From assembly GCF_022179405.1 (NCBI RefSeq), contig NZ_BPQT01000002.1, positions 1 through 64,000 of the forward strand: a DNA stretch of 64,000 nt, read 5' to 3'. The notes under the pieces are model-generated. The model did no database searches, was not told the DNA's origin, and saw only the letters and a program-made list of their open reading frames with translations. This DNA comes from Methylobacterium marchantiae. GTDB lineage: Bacteria; Pseudomonadota; Alphaproteobacteria; Rhizobiales; Beijerinckiaceae. Position 1 is the first letter of the stretch; each line of letters opens with the position of its first letter. Below are positions 1 to 13,007 of this stretch, piece by piece. The translations under genes and the position numbers were made by a program.

Positions 1-56
1 GTCGCCGGACAGACACTGAGCGGTCTCCGGCTTCTTCCACCGGAGACCTTCGCCAA

Positions 57-1148
57 TCAGGCTGCTTTCGACGCGGACAGGACTGGATAATCGATGTAGC
101 CCTCAGGGCCCTGGCTGTACCAAGTTGCCTGCACGTCCTTGTTGAGCGGCGCATGAGTCGCGATCCGCTCAACGAGATCCGGATTGGCGATGAAGGGCCG
201 GCCGAAGGCGATGGCGTCGGCTTTGCCCGCGGCGAGGGCGGCTTCGGCCGCTGCGGGATCGTAATCCGAATTCAGGATAAGCGCCCCCCCGAAAGCCTGC
301 TTGATCACCGGCGCCACTGGAGGATGGTTCGGCTTACCGAAGGTACCGTCAGGACCTGGCTCGCGCAGTTCTAGAAAGGCGATGCCGATCTTGCGGAGTG
401 CGGCGGCGGCGGCACCAAACAGAGTATCTGGATCCGAATCATCCACTCCCTGGATCTCGCCGTTCGGCGACAGCCGCACGCCGGTGCGATCCTCGCCGAT
501 GGCATCGGCCACGGTCTGCGTCACTTCCGTGAGCAGGCGAATGCGGTTCTCCACCGACCCGCCGTAGGAGTCATCCCGATGGTTGGTGTTGTCGCGCAGA
601 AACTGGTCGATGAGATAGCCGTTCGCCGCGTGAATCTGCACACCGTCGAAGCCAGCAGCGATCGCGTTGCGCGCTGCCCGATCGTAGTCTGCCAGAAGGC
701 GGGGAACTTCCTCGATCGGCAACGCGCGAGCCTCGGCATAGGGCTGCTTGCCTTCGTAGGTGTGAGCCTGATCCGGTGCGGTGGTGGCGGAGGAGGAGAT
801 CGGTGCCTTGCCGCCATTGAGGCTCGGATGAACGACGCGCCCCATATGCCAGAGTTGGCAGACAATTCTGCCACCGGCATCGTGAACGGCCTCGACGATC
901 GGTTTCCAGGCATCGACCTGCTCATCCGACCAGATCCCGGGTGCGTAGGGCCAACCGAGACCTTCTTGGCTGATGCCCGTGGCCTCGGTGAGGATCACGC
1001 CAGCCCCGGAACGCTGTCCGTAGTACTCGACCATGATTGGGGTCGGCACATGTTCCCGGGTGGCCCGGCCGCGCGTGAGCGGCGCCATGAAGATGCGGTT
1101 CTTCGCGTCGATCGCGCCGATGCGAATCGGATCGGTGAGTGAAGGCAT
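57..1148 (-). CDS. Old yellow enzyme family alkene reductase (NemA-like)
   Basis: This is an FMN-dependent ene-reductase of the NemA/OYE family, which reduces activated C=C bonds (N-ethylmaleimide, enones, nitro-esters) with NAD(P)H in the cytoplasm. The protein is about 363 residues, normal for the family, with the TIM-barrel start PSLTDPIRIGAIDAKNRI, the substrate-anion-binding HAAN motif (IHAANGYLIDQFLRD) and the late FGRPFIANPDL phosphate-binding segment. The frame is open further upstream, but the start at 1148 is preferred because it opens the conserved barrel and has a purine-rich GAGAGAA site just upstream. It is a single gene, transcribed toward the window edge. The physiological substrate is unknown. 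Confidence 0.9.
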   Translation of the reverse strand: MPSLTDPIRIGAIDAKNRIFMAPLTRGRATREHVPTPIMVEYYGQRSGAGVILTEATGISQEGLGWPYAPGIWSDEQVDAWKPIVEAVHDAGGRIVCQLWHMGRVVHPSLNGGKAPISSSATTAPDQAHTYEGKQPYAEARALPIEEVPRLLADYDRAARNAIAAGFDGVQIHAANGYLIDQFLRDNTNHRDDSYGGSVENRIRLLTEVTQTVADAIGEDRTGVRLSPNGEIQGVDDSDPDTLFGAAAAALRKIGIAFLELREPGPDGTFGKPNHPPVAPVIKQAFGGALILNSDYDPAAAEAALAAGKADAIAFGRPFIANPDLVERIATHAPLNKDVQATWYSQGPEGYIDYPVLSASKAA

Positions 1149-1293
1149 TAAGTTCTCTCGAGATGATACGGACAAGGAAATTACGGCCTGTTTGGCCCCG
1201 TTTTCGATGCCCGTAGTTAAGTCGCACACGAGAGAGCGTCAGGGGGGATGGCTCAGTGATGCGGCGCCACTGTGCGGCGACGCACACAATGGC

Positions 1294-3441
<2,148 letters not shown>

Positions 3442-3779
3442 TCTACCGTCCTTGCGTTGTTATCGTGATTGTCGAGCTTGGCTGACTGGCCACGGGACGA
3501 AGCGCTCGATGTGTTTTCGGCATTCCCTTCCAGGGATGCATACTCTGAGTGCCAAACTTCCGCGGCGAGCGCAAATTCTGCCGAGCTTTTTTGTTGACGA
3601 ATATTGCTGCGCCGCACAATTTGCTAAGGCCTTGATTGAAATCATTCGTATTCATGGTCCATTGAATTCGAATGGATGCAGAATGCCATGCAGCAAAGAC
3701 GTGCGCCGACGCGGGCAGCGGCATCGATTCCCAAGCATCGGAGCTGTTTCAAAACGTCGAGAACGCGTTATCTCCTGCA
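3442..3779. other. Intergenic region between hppA and the DUF1285 gene
   Basis: About 340 bases between divergent genes that should hold the promoters of both hppA (leftward) and the DUF1285-to-CCA operon (rightward). It is clearly richer in A+T than the neighbouring coding sequence. I see no convincing additional gene, RNA or repeat in it. Confidence 0.5.
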
Positions 3780-4373
3780 ATGATGAAACAGCCCGTACCG
3801 CCCGAATCGGACCCGGCCATCGCCCGGTTGAGCCTAACCCTCGATGGACTGCCCAGGCGGGGCATCCCGCCTGTGGAGCGCTGGAATCCGCCCTATTGCG
3901 GTGAGATCGATGTGCGGATCGCTGCGGACGGAACTTGGTTCCACGATGGCACACCGATCCGACGCTCCGCGATGGTCAAGCTGTTCTCCTCCATCCTTAG
4001 GCGGGAGCCCGATGGCCGCATGGTGCTGGTGACACCGGTGGAAAGCGTCGGGATCGTCGTGGACGATGCGCCATTCGTCGCCGTGGATATGGCGGTGGAT
4101 GGCGACGGCGATGACCGGCGCATCGCCTTCCGGACCAACGTCGACGATCTCGTGACGATGGATGCCGAGCATGCGCTTCGCTTCGAGGAAAGCGATGATG
4201 GCGGCCTGCGCCCCTACATACATGTGAGGCGCGGTCTTTGGGCGCTTCTCACCCGGGCGGTGACCTACGACCTCCTGGCTCTCGGCGAGGAGCGCTTGGT
4301 GGAGGGTCGCGCCTGGTTCGGAATCCCGGCGGCCGGCCGTTTCCACCCGGTGGCGCACAGCATCGGCGCATGA
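3780..4373 (+). CDS. DUF1285 domain-containing protein
   Basis: A conserved alphaproteobacterial protein of about 197 residues matching the DUF1285 family; no enzymatic role is established. Family hallmarks visible are the WNPPYCGEIDVRIAADGTW block, the FHDGTPIRRSAMVKLFSSIL block, a VTPVE strand and the C-terminal RRGLWALLTRAVTYDLL segment. The frame is open 36 codons upstream, but the Met-Met pair at 3780/3783 directly precedes the conserved region. It opens an operon with the disabled CoA-pyrophosphatase gene, the DUF6111 gene and the CCA-adding enzyme, an order common in this class. Confidence 0.85.
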   Translation: MMKQPVPPESDPAIARLSLTLDGLPRRGIPPVERWNPPYCGEIDVRIAADGTWFHDGTPIRRSAMVKLFSSILRREPDGRMVLVTPVESVGIVVDDAPFVAVDMAVDGDGDDRRIAFRTNVDDLVTMDAEHALRFEESDDGGLRPYIHVRRGLWALLTRAVTYDLLALGEERLVEGRAWFGIPAAGRFHPVAHSIGA

Positions 4374-4383
4374 ACTGCGACGC

Positions 4384-5021
4384 ATGATCGTCGATACACT
4401 GTCGGACCTTCTGGAAAGGGCCGAGCGGGGTCTCTCGCTGGCCACGCCCGCTCCAGACGATTCGATCTCTAACTCGCGTGGCGACCACGACGTCGATCTC
4501 GACGGGATTCGAGGTCCGTTCCGGCAAGCCGCATCGAGCGGCAGCGGTGCTGGTCCCACTCTTCGCCAGTGACTCGGAACTTTCAGTACTATTAACCGTG
4601 AGAGCCTCGCACCTTCACGATCATTCCGGACAAATCGCCTTTCCCGACGGCAAGATAGAACATGCCGATAGAGGGCCGGCCAAGGCCGCCTGCGCGAGAC
4701 CAGAGAGGAAATCGGACTTCGAACCGCCGATACCCAGATCCTCGGATATCTCGATGCCTATCTCTCGGCTAACGGATTCTTGGTCGTGCCGGTGGTCGGG
4801 CTCTGTGACGCCGATGCGCGGCTCGATCCCGATCCGACCGAGATGGCGGAGGTCTTCGAGGTGCCGCTGGCCCGCCTCATGGATCTCGTTGCCGGCGGCC
4901 CAGCGTCGGTCTCTGGCAAGACCGACCGCGCCGCCATTACGTGATTCCGTTCGGTGAACGCATGATATGGGCCGTGACGGCCGGAATCTTGAACAATCTC
5001 CACGAACGCCTGTTTCCGTGA
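4384..5021 (+). pseudogene. Frameshifted NUDIX CoA pyrophosphatase (NudL-like)
   Basis: Pieced together, four reading-frame segments give a NUDIX hydrolase of the CoA-pyrophosphatase type, which would cut CoA or acyl-CoA to 4'-phosphopantetheine and 3',5'-ADP. Segment one (from 4384) ends near 4505. Segment two reads RAAAVLVPLF...HDHSGQIAFPDGKIE. Segment three starts about 4690 (LRETREEIGLRTADTQILGY) and hits a stop at 4942-4944. Segment four (from about 4932) reads RRHYVIPFGERMIWAVTAGI to a stop at 5021. Frames change 1-2-1-0, so three independent indels are needed; the second looks like one lost C in GCCGCC(C)TG. The NUDIX box is split across the second break and FPGGK has become FPDGK. It lies 10 bases after the DUF1285 stop. 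Either a true pseudogene or an error-prone stretch of assembly. Confidence 0.8.
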
Positions 5022-5054
5022 CATGACGCTCTTCCGCCGCCACCCAAAAGCCCC

Positions 5055-5312
5055 ATGATCCGCCGTCTCCTCGAAGAAGTCCTGATCTTCCTTCTGCCGT
5101 TTGTGCTGTTCGGCATCTATCTCGCGATCAGAGGCCGCAACCCACGTCACAGCGCACATTGGGAAGGGTTCGTATTTCGCCTCACCCTGGGAGGGCTCGT
5201 GCTGGTGATTCTGTCCCTCGTCATTGCAGGCTTGGCCGGTGAGACGCATCGCGGCGGTTATGTTCCGCCGCGCCTGGAAAACGGCCAAGTCGTCCCTGGA
5301 CATTTTCAATGA
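5055..5312 (+). CDS. DUF6111 family small membrane protein
   Basis: An 85-residue protein matching the DUF6111 family of alphaproteobacterial membrane proteins of unknown role. It has two hydrophobic helices (roughly residues 7-25 and 43-61) separated by a short basic loop, and ends with the family-typical GGYVPPRLENGQVVPGHFQ tail. Its stop overlaps the start of the CCA-adding enzyme by four bases (ATGA), so the two are translationally coupled. Confidence 0.8.
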   Translation: MIRRLLEEVLIFLLPFVLFGIYLAIRGRNPRHSAHWEGFVFRLTLGGLVLVILSLVIAGLAGETHRGGYVPPRLENGQVVPGHFQ

Positions 5313-6574
5313 CGGTCCGACAACTGAGCTCCGAGGGACCCAGGGCACTTCTGACAGACCCAGCGGTCTCGCGAATCCTTTCGATGCTGAACTCGAAAAC
5401 CGAGGAAACTCGTATCGTCGGCGGCTCAGTCCGGGATGCACTTCTCGGAAGCGACAATTCCGATATCGATCTTGCCACCACCCTCCTACCGAACGAGGTG
5501 ATGCGGCGAGCGGCAACGACCTCATTGAAGGCCATCCCCACCGGCATCGATCACGGAACGGTGACGATCCTGCTAGGGAGGAGGACGTTCGAAGTCACCA
5601 CGCTGCGCGAAGATATCGAGACCGATGGCCGGCATGCGGTCGTGAGGTTTGGCCGGAGTTTTGCGCGTGATGCCGAGCGGCGCGATTTCACGATCAACGC
5701 TCTCTCCCTCGACGAGGACGGAAAGGTGCACGACACCGTCGGGGGCATGGCGGATCTCAGCGCGGGCCGCGTCCGCTTCATCGGCGACGCAGCGACCCGC
5801 ATCCGCGAAGACGCCCTGCGCATTCTGCGCTTCTTCCGCTTTCATGCACGCTACGGCATTGGGGAACCGGACAAGGACGGCGTTCGCTCCGCCATTTCCG
5901 CTGCCGCAACCCTCGACGGGCTATCGCGCGAGCGGGTGAGATCGGAAGCGTTGAAGCTACTTGAGGCACCGCGAGCCGTCGCGGTCATCGCCGCCATGAG
6001 GGACGCCGGACTTCTCGATCGCATCATTCAGACGGGCGGCTACCTCGATCGATTAGATCGCGCCTGTCGGGCGGACGGATTGGCGTCGCCGACGGCGCCT
6101 ATCGAACGTCTCGCTGCTTTAGCCGTGGATTCGCGCGCCGATATCGAAAGATTGAGGCGCACACTGCGCCTGTCGAACGAGGAGACTTACGTTCTCGAAA
6201 CGTATGCGGACGCCCGACAAGACCTGGAGCATCTCGCGGAAGTCGCAACCGTCGACATGCGCCGGCTCGCGGCCACGCGAAATCTTCATGGCGTCGCGTT
6301 GGCCATCGACGTAATGGACGATCTTCGCAAGAGAAGGATCAGTCGCGAGGCCCTCACAGTCCTTGATCACTTTCTCGACGGAACCGATCCAATACCCGTC
6401 TTACCCGTAAGCGGCCGCGATCTCGTCGCGATGGACATTCCTCCGGGACGATCGATTGGTGCCGGCCTCGCGGCAGCCCATTCCCTCTGGCTCCAACGGG
6501 GCTGCGCTTCCGGAGAGAAAGAAAAAGCCTTCCTCCTCCAGTACATTTTAGCCGCCATCGGTCCAAAGGCGTGA
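5309..6574 (+). CDS. cca: CCA tRNA nucleotidyltransferase / poly(A) polymerase family
   Basis: A class II nucleotidyltransferase of 421 residues that adds or repairs the 3'-CCA of tRNAs. Visible motifs are the GGSVRDALLG nucleotide-binding loop, the DIDLATT metal-binding carboxylates, the RRDFTINALS turn and the ILRFFRFHARYG basic segment of the neck domain. The C-terminal half (body and tail helices) is complete. It is the last gene of the DUF1285 operon and converges on atpC with only 11 bases between the stop codons. Confidence 0.93.
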   Translation: MTVRQLSSEGPRALLTDPAVSRILSMLNSKTEETRIVGGSVRDALLGSDNSDIDLATTLLPNEVMRRAATTSLKAIPTGIDHGTVTILLGRRTFEVTTLREDIETDGRHAVVRFGRSFARDAERRDFTINALSLDEDGKVHDTVGGMADLSAGRVRFIGDAATRIREDALRILRFFRFHARYGIGEPDKDGVRSAISAAATLDGLSRERVRSEALKLLEAPRAVAVIAAMRDAGLLDRIIQTGGYLDRLDRACRADGLASPTAPIERLAALAVDSRADIERLRRTLRLSNEETYVLETYADARQDLEHLAEVATVDMRRLAATRNLHGVALAIDVMDDLRKRRISREALTVLDHFLDGTDPIPVLPVSGRDLVAMDIPPGRSIGAGLAAAHSLWLQRGCASGEKEKAFLLQYILAAIGPKA

Positions 6575-6585
6575 CCGCGCTATGG

Positions 6586-6987
6586 TCAAAAGTTGAGGGC
6601 GACCTTGGCGTCCTGGAGCTGGACAATCTGGCCGCTGATCTCATCCTTCTTGGCAAAATCCTCGGTTGCGTCGCGCTGCATCTCAAGCGCCGCGATATCT
6701 TTGTCGAGGGAGTCCGGTGTGATCTCCTCGAAGGAATTTGCACGCTCGGCGATCACGGTGACCATTGTCGGCCCTATATCGGCGAAGCCACCGCGCACCA
6801 GCACGCGCTTTCCGGTATGACCGGCCTCATTGATGACGATGACGCCAACCTTCAGAACAGTCAGCACAGGAGCGTGTCCCGGAAGCACAGTCATCTCTCC
6901 CTCGACACCGGGGAGTTGTACGGCTTCGATCTGACCGGAATAGACCGTCCGCTCGGGGCCGACAAAATCGAACTGGAAGGTAGCCAT
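6586..6987 (-). CDS. atpC: F1F0 ATP synthase subunit epsilon
   Basis: The epsilon subunit of the central stalk (133 residues), which regulates rotation and catalysis at the inner face of the membrane. The N-terminal beta-sandwich is clear (FDFVGPERTVYSGQIEAVQL, LPGVEGEMTVLPGHAP), followed by the two-helix C-terminal domain. The frame is open 43 codons further upstream, but the start at 6987 is the one used throughout the family. It is the last gene of the F1 operon, separated from atpD by a small membrane-protein gene. Confidence 0.95.
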   Translation of the reverse strand: MATFQFDFVGPERTVYSGQIEAVQLPGVEGEMTVLPGHAPVLTVLKVGVIVINEAGHTGKRVLVRGGFADIGPTMVTVIAERANSFEEITPDSLDKDIAALEMQRDATEDFAKKDEISGQIVQLQDAKVALNF

Positions 6988-7069
6988 GACGTGGGAGATC
7001 CCGGTTCGGAAGGATATCGCGTAGATCGGCGCACTGACCTCATGGTCCATGCGCCAAGGAATGAAAAGC

Positions 7070-7318
7070 CTAGGCTTTCTGCCGGTCGACCACGAAGCCA
7101 ATGCCGAGGCCGACAATGGCGCCTAGGACAGCGAAGATGGCGACATGCTGCATCTGACCACTGGTCAGATCACCGCCACTCAGGGCCGCCGCCGACGTGT
7201 CCTGCATTTCGACGCTTAGGGGTCCGAGCTTGATCTCAGAGGCCTGCGGCCGAGTTAGATAGCCGATGAGACCGCCGGCCATGAGGCCGACGATCAGAAT
7301 AAAGATCTTGACGTTCAA
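7070..7318 (-). CDS. Small membrane protein inserted between atpD and atpC
   Basis: An 82-residue protein with a TTG start only five bases after the atpD stop, in the same direction. It has an N-terminal hydrophobic helix (about residues 3-21, glycine-rich), a 35-residue periplasmic or cytoplasmic loop (SEIKLGPLSVEMQD...), and a second glycine-rich helix (about 58-76) ending in VVDRQKA. No strong ribosome-binding site is visible, so translation probably depends on coupling to atpD. I do not recognise the family. Its position suggests an accessory or assembly factor of the ATP synthase, but this is inference. The start is not certain; no ATG lies near the beginning of the frame. Confidence 0.65.
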   Translation of the reverse strand: MNVKIFILIVGLMAGGLIGYLTRPQASEIKLGPLSVEMQDTSAAALSGGDLTSGQMQHVAIFAVLGAIVGLGIGFVVDRQKA

Positions 7319-7322
7319 CGAC

Positions 7323-8810
<1,488 letters not shown>

Positions 8811-8829
8811 TCAGGGCGACGGGGAGCGC

Positions 8830-9705
8830 TTAGAGCGCTTCGGCACCCGAGATGATTTCGATGAGTTCCTTGGTGATCATGGCCTGACGCGTACGGTTGT
8901 AGATCTGCGTCTGCTTCTTGATCATCTCGCCGGCGTTGCGCGTGGCGGAGTCCATGGCACCCGTGCGTGCGCCCTGCTCGGAGGCGGCGTTCTCGAGGAG
9001 CGCACGGAACACCTGGACGGTGAGGTTGCGCGGCAGGAGCGTGTCGAGGATCGCCTCCTCGCTCGGCTCGAACTCCAGGGCTGCGTCGGGAGCGGTATCG
9101 CCAGCCGCAGGGAGTTCGGCCGGAATGAGCTTCTGGGCGGTCGGCACTTGGGCGATGACCGAACGGAAGCGCGAGTAGAACAGCGTCGCCACGTCGAACT
9201 CACCGGCTTCGAAGCGGGCGATGACGCTGTTGGCGATCTCGGCGGCGAAGTCGTAATCCACCGGCTTGTTGCCACGTATATCCCGGTTCTCGATGATCTC
9301 GTCGCGGAACTGGCGACGCATCAGGTCGTAGCCCTTCTTGCCGACCGTGATGATCTTGACGGTCTTGCCTTCGGCCTTCAGCCCACGGATGTGCTCTCGG
9401 GCCAGACGCACGATCGACGAGTTGAAGCCGCCGCAGAGGCCGCGGTCCGCCGTGCAGACCACGAGGAGGTGGACCTTGTCCGAGCCCGTGCCGGAGAGAA
9501 GCTTCGGTCCCTGGACGCCACCGATGAGGTTCGCGGCGAGGTTGCCGAGAACCTGGGACATCTTCTCCGCATAGGGGCGTGCATTCTCGGCCGCGTTCTG
9601 GGCCCGCCGCAGCTTGGCCGCGGCGACCATCTGCATCGCCTTGGTGATCTTCTGCGTGCCCTTCACCGAAGCGATGCGGTTACGCAGATCCTTCAAACTC
9701 GCCAT
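8830..9705 (-). CDS. atpG: F1F0 ATP synthase subunit gamma
   Basis: The rotor gamma subunit (291 residues). Both coiled-coil ends are clear: the N-terminus [20 protein letters not shown] with [14 protein letters not shown], and the C-terminus [19 protein letters not shown] ending in the conserved [11 protein letters not shown]. The [10 protein letters not shown]-like core appears as [14 protein letters not shown]. It follows atpA after a 161-base gap that contains a repeat element. Confidence 0.97.
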   Translation of the reverse strand: MASLKDLRNRIASVKGTQKITKAMQMVAAAKLRRAQNAAENARPYAEKMSQVLGNLAANLIGGVQGPKLLSGTGSDKVHLLVVCTADRGLCGGFNSSIVRLAREHIRGLKAEGKTVKIITVGKKGYDLMRRQFRDEIIENRDIRGNKPVDYDFAAEIANSVIARFEAGEFDVATLFYSRFRSVIAQVPTAQKLIPAELPAAGDTAPDAALEFEPSEEAILDTLLPRNLTVQVFRALLENAASEQGARTGAMDSATRNAGEMIKKQTQIYNRTRQAMITKELIEIISGAEAL

Positions 9706-9746
9706 GGGGTGACTTCCAGATCCGTTCGGTGCGGTTCGACGCCATT

Positions 9747-9857
9747 TCTCTTCCCCTCAACTGGGAAAGAGTCGGAGGTGGGGGTGGTGTCGAAGAGGTC
9801 TTGGCCGGTCCGGCACACCTCCACCCCAGCCCCCTCCCCGCTATGGGAGGGGGAAGT
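9747..9857. repeat. Intergenic palindromic C/G-rich repeat between atpA and atpG
   Basis: The atpA-atpG gap carries strand-biased G-runs (GGAGGTGGGGGTGG) followed about 45 bases later by complementary C-runs (CACCTCCACCCCAGCCCC), then a second small hairpin (CCCCTCCCCGCTATGGGAGGGG). It can fold into a long hairpin and resembles dispersed intergenic repeats of Methylobacterium-type genomes. Being inside an operon, it may affect mRNA processing or the relative expression of subunits; that is inference. Confidence 0.6.
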
Positions 9858-9866
9858 CGCCAAGCT

Positions 9867-11396
9867 TTAGGCCAGCGACTTGGCGACGCTCTCGACGACA
9901 CCCTTCAGCGTCTTCGCGCTGTCGTCGGACAGGTCCTTCGAGTCGCGGATCTTGGAGAGAAGATCGGCGTGCTTGGTACGCAGGGTCGAGAGCAGGGCGT
10001 CCTCGAACGGACGGACCTTCGAGACCGGCAGGCTGTCGAGGTAGCCGTTGACGCCGGCATAGATCACCGCGACCTGCTCTTCCATCTTCAGCGGCGAGAA
10101 TTGCGGCTGCTTCAGGAGCTCGGTGAGGCGCGAGCCACGGTTCAGGAGCTTTTGGGTCGAGGCGTCGAGGTCCGAGCCGAACTGGGCGAAGGCGGCCATC
10201 TCGCGGTACTGGGCGAGCTCGCCCTTGATCTTGCCGGCGACCTTCTTCATCGCCTTCGTCTGGGCCGAGGAGCCCACGCGCGAGACCGAGAGGCCGACGT
10301 TCACCGCCGGGCGGATGCCCTGGTAGAACAGATCGGTCTCGAGGAAGATCTGGCCGTCTGTGATCGAGATCACGTTGGTGGGGATATAGGCCGAGACGTC
10401 GTTGGCCTGGGTCTCGATGACCGGCAGCGCGGTCAGTGAGCCGTTACCGGCGGCGTCGCCCATCTTCGCGGCGCGCTCGAGCAGGCGCGAGTGGAGATAG
10501 AACACGTCGCCGGGATAGGCTTCGCGGCCCGGCGGGCGGCGCAGCAGCAGCGACATCTGACGGTAGGCTACGGCCTGCTTGGAGAGATCGTCGTACACGA
10601 TCACGGCGTGCATGCCGTTGTCGCGGAAATACTCGCCCATGGCGCAGCCGGCGAAGGGAGCGATGAACTGCATCGGCGCAGCGTCGGAGGCGGTGGCGGC
10701 GATAACGATGGAGTATTCAAGCGCACCGTTGTCCTCGAGGGACTTCACGAACTGAGCGACGGTGGAGCGCTTCTGACCGATGGCGACATAGACGCAGTAG
10801 AGCTTGGCGTTCTCGTCGGTGCCCGCATGGGCCGGCTTCTGGTTGAGGATGGTGTCCAGCGCGATGGCGGTCTTCCCGGTCTGGCGATCGCCGATGATGA
10901 GCTCGCGCTGGCCGCGGCCGACGGGGATCAGGGCGTCGATGGCCTTGAGGCCGGTGGCCATCGGCTCGTGCACGGACTTGCGCGGGATAATGCCCGGGGC
11001 CTTCACGTCGACGCGGCGACGTTCGGTGGTGGCGATGGGGCCCTTGCCGTCGATGGGGTTGCCCAGCGCGTCGACGACGCGGCCGAGGAGTGCCTTGCCG
11101 ACCGGAACGTCCACGATGGCGCCGGTGCGCTTGACGGTCTGGCCTTCCTTGATGTCGCGATCGGACCCGAAGATCACGATGCCGACGTTGTCCTGCTCGA
11201 GATTGAGGGCCATGCCACGCACGCCCGACTCGAATTCGACCATCTCGCCAGCCTGGACGCTGTCGAGGCCGTAGGCACGGGCGATACCGTCACCGACGGA
11301 GAGCACTTGGCCCACCTCGGTCACCTCGGCTTCCTGGCCAAAATTCTTGATCTGCTCTTTCAGGATCGCGGAGATCTCGGCGGCGCGGATGTCCAT
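9867..11396 (-). CDS. atpA: F1F0 ATP synthase subunit alpha
   Basis: The regulatory alpha subunit (509 residues). The non-catalytic nucleotide site [14 protein letters not shown] is intact, with the typical N-terminus [20 protein letters not shown] and the [18 protein letters not shown] region. It follows atpH after 72 bases and precedes atpG, as in other alphaproteobacterial F1 operons, where the F0 genes lie elsewhere. Confidence 0.98.
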   Translation of the reverse strand: MDIRAAEISAILKEQIKNFGQEAEVTEVGQVLSVGDGIARAYGLDSVQAGEMVEFESGVRGMALNLEQDNVGIVIFGSDRDIKEGQTVKRTGAIVDVPVGKALLGRVVDALGNPIDGKGPIATTERRRVDVKAPGIIPRKSVHEPMATGLKAIDALIPVGRGQRELIIGDRQTGKTAIALDTILNQKPAHAGTDENAKLYCVYVAIGQKRSTVAQFVKSLEDNGALEYSIVIAATASDAAPMQFIAPFAGCAMGEYFRDNGMHAVIVYDDLSKQAVAYRQMSLLLRRPPGREAYPGDVFYLHSRLLERAAKMGDAAGNGSLTALPVIETQANDVSAYIPTNVISITDGQIFLETDLFYQGIRPAVNVGLSVSRVGSSAQTKAMKKVAGKIKGELAQYREMAAFAQFGSDLDASTQKLLNRGSRLTELLKQPQFSPLKMEEQVAVIYAGVNGYLDSLPVSKVRPFEDALLSTLRTKHADLLSKIRDSKDLSDDSAKTLKGVVESVAKSLA

Positions 11397-11468
11397 CGTC
11401 TGGCCTCTTTAAATCAAAACGAAGTTGCTGTGGAGAAACGGGAGCGGGCCTGCGCCGAAGCGCCGACC

Positions 11469-12038
11469 TCAGGCTTCCCGCATCGCGAGTCGAATACCGT
11501 TGAGCTTGGTCCGCAGGGATGCGTCGACCATCCGGCTGCCGATCTTGACGATGAGACCACCGATGAGGGCCGGGTCGACCCGCAGATCAAGGTCGATCTC
11601 GGAGCGCGCCACGTCGCGCAGGGAGATCTTGATCTCTTCGAGGACAGCCTCCGAGGGACGCTCGGCCACCGTCACCTCGGCGCGCACGATCCCCTTCGAT
11701 TCCGCCACTAAACGGCGGAAAGCGCGGATCATATCGGGCAGCGCGAAGAGGCGGCGATTGGAGGCGACGAGCCGGATGAAATTCGCGCCGAGACCGGCGA
11801 GACCGGCCCTATCGAGGATGACACCGATTGCAGCTTCCTGCTGCTCGCCGGTGAAGACCGGACTGCGCACGAGGCGCGTCAAGTCGGCGCTTTCCTTCAG
11901 CAGATCATCGAAACTTTGGAGGCTCGCCGCCACGGCATCGATCTGGCGCTCGTCGCGGGCCAGCTCGAACAGTGCGGATGCATAGCGACCTGCTACGCCT
12001 GCAACCGGGGAACCCGCCTCGGAACTGGTCTGCGCCAC
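11469..12038 (-). CDS. atpH: F1F0 ATP synthase subunit delta
   Basis: The delta subunit (189 residues) that links F1 to the peripheral stalk. The N-terminal helical domain (VAGRYASALFELARDE) and the C-terminal stretch ending DPALIGGLIVKIGSRMVDAS are typical. A GTG start at 12038 is chosen because it has a GAGAGAG ribosome-binding site about 6 bases upstream and fits the family length; the longer ATG frame from 12089 adds unrelated residues. It is the first gene of the atpHAGDC operon. Confidence 0.93.
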   Translation of the reverse strand: MAQTSSEAGSPVAGVAGRYASALFELARDERQIDAVAASLQSFDDLLKESADLTRLVRSPVFTGEQQEAAIGVILDRAGLAGLGANFIRLVASNRRLFALPDMIRAFRRLVAESKGIVRAEVTVAERPSEAVLEEIKISLRDVARSEIDLDLRVDPALIGGLIVKIGSRMVDASLRTKLNGIRLAMREA

Positions 12039-12311
12039 GCGCCACTCTCTCTTTTTAATCCGGCCCGGGGTTTCGGCCCGTGACGCCAATCATGGCATCG
12101 GCTCTGAAACCGTCAGGAGTGGGAAACGCCTCGGAATACAGGTCTAAAACCCGTCCTCCCGGCGCGGCGAGGGCCTAGCATGCGTGTAGGAGAGGCGCAA
12201 GACGAACACGGCCATGCACAAGCTTGCTGGGAGCACGGCGACGCAGCCATGCCCAATCCGCGACAACGATGGCGAAGGTGAGGCGCCTCGTGGTGGTAGC
12301 CGGCGGGCGGG

Positions 12312-13007
12312 TCAGCAGGCGACCTGATCGCAACGGCGCATCGCTCCGACCATTCGGGCTAGGGCCTTGGCTCCCGGATGGCCAAGGAGGCCGGTATTGC
12401 CGAGAACGTAGGAGGGGGTAGCGACGAGGCCGAGGTCCGCCGCCATCCGCATTTGTGCCTTGAGGGCTTGGCGCACCTCATCGCTGTCGGCGATCATCTC
12501 GATCTCCGGACCCGGGACACCCAGCGTTGCGGCGACCTGAAGCGCACCGAGGCCGTCGATCTTACCCGGCCTCGCCAGCAGCTTCTGATAGAGAGACCAA
12601 ACTGCGGCCGAACCGACTTTCCGTTGCATCGCCAAGGCGACCTTTGCCGCCTGGGCCGATTGCGGCGAAAGAATAGGATTGTTGATGAGTCCGATTCGCA
12701 AGGAAGCGTCACTCGCGACGAGCGAGGCCATATCGATCGCTGCCTTTCGGCAATAAGGGCAATTGTAGTCGAAGAATTCGTAGAGAGTGATCTCCGCCTC
12801 GCGGGCGCCAACATAAGTCACGCCCTTCAGGGCGCCGATCTCTCCAACGATCTCGCCCGGAAGACGTGTGTTCGCGATGGGCCGCCCTTCATCGTTTTCG
12901 ACCTTGAAGGTCTGGCCGTAGCCCTGAGCACGACCAGAACGAGGTGCGGCGACGAGACAGGTCAGGCCCACAGAAGCAGTCAGAAGGCGCCGGCGGTCAA
13001 TGTTCAT
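12312..13007 (-). CDS. Exported DsbA-family thiol:disulfide oxidoreductase
   Basis: A thioredoxin-fold periplasmic protein of about 231 residues. The N-terminus RRRLLTASVGLTCLVAAP reads as a twin-arginine-like or Sec signal peptide ending near GRAQ. The active site is FFDYNCPYCRKA, a CPYC redox pair, and the cis-proline loop is VATPSYVLG. Close relatives act in disulfide formation or as reductive partners (Com1/ScsC-like). Two extra cysteines near the C-terminus (RRCDQVAC) are notable. The gene stands alone upstream of the atp operon. Confidence 0.85.
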   Translation of the reverse strand: MNIDRRRLLTASVGLTCLVAAPRSGRAQGYGQTFKVENDEGRPIANTRLPGEIVGEIGALKGVTYVGAREAEITLYEFFDYNCPYCRKAAIDMASLVASDASLRIGLINNPILSPQSAQAAKVALAMQRKVGSAAVWSLYQKLLARPGKIDGLGALQVAATLGVPGPEIEMIADSDEVRQALKAQMRMAADLGLVATPSYVLGNTGLLGHPGAKALARMVGAMRRCDQVAC

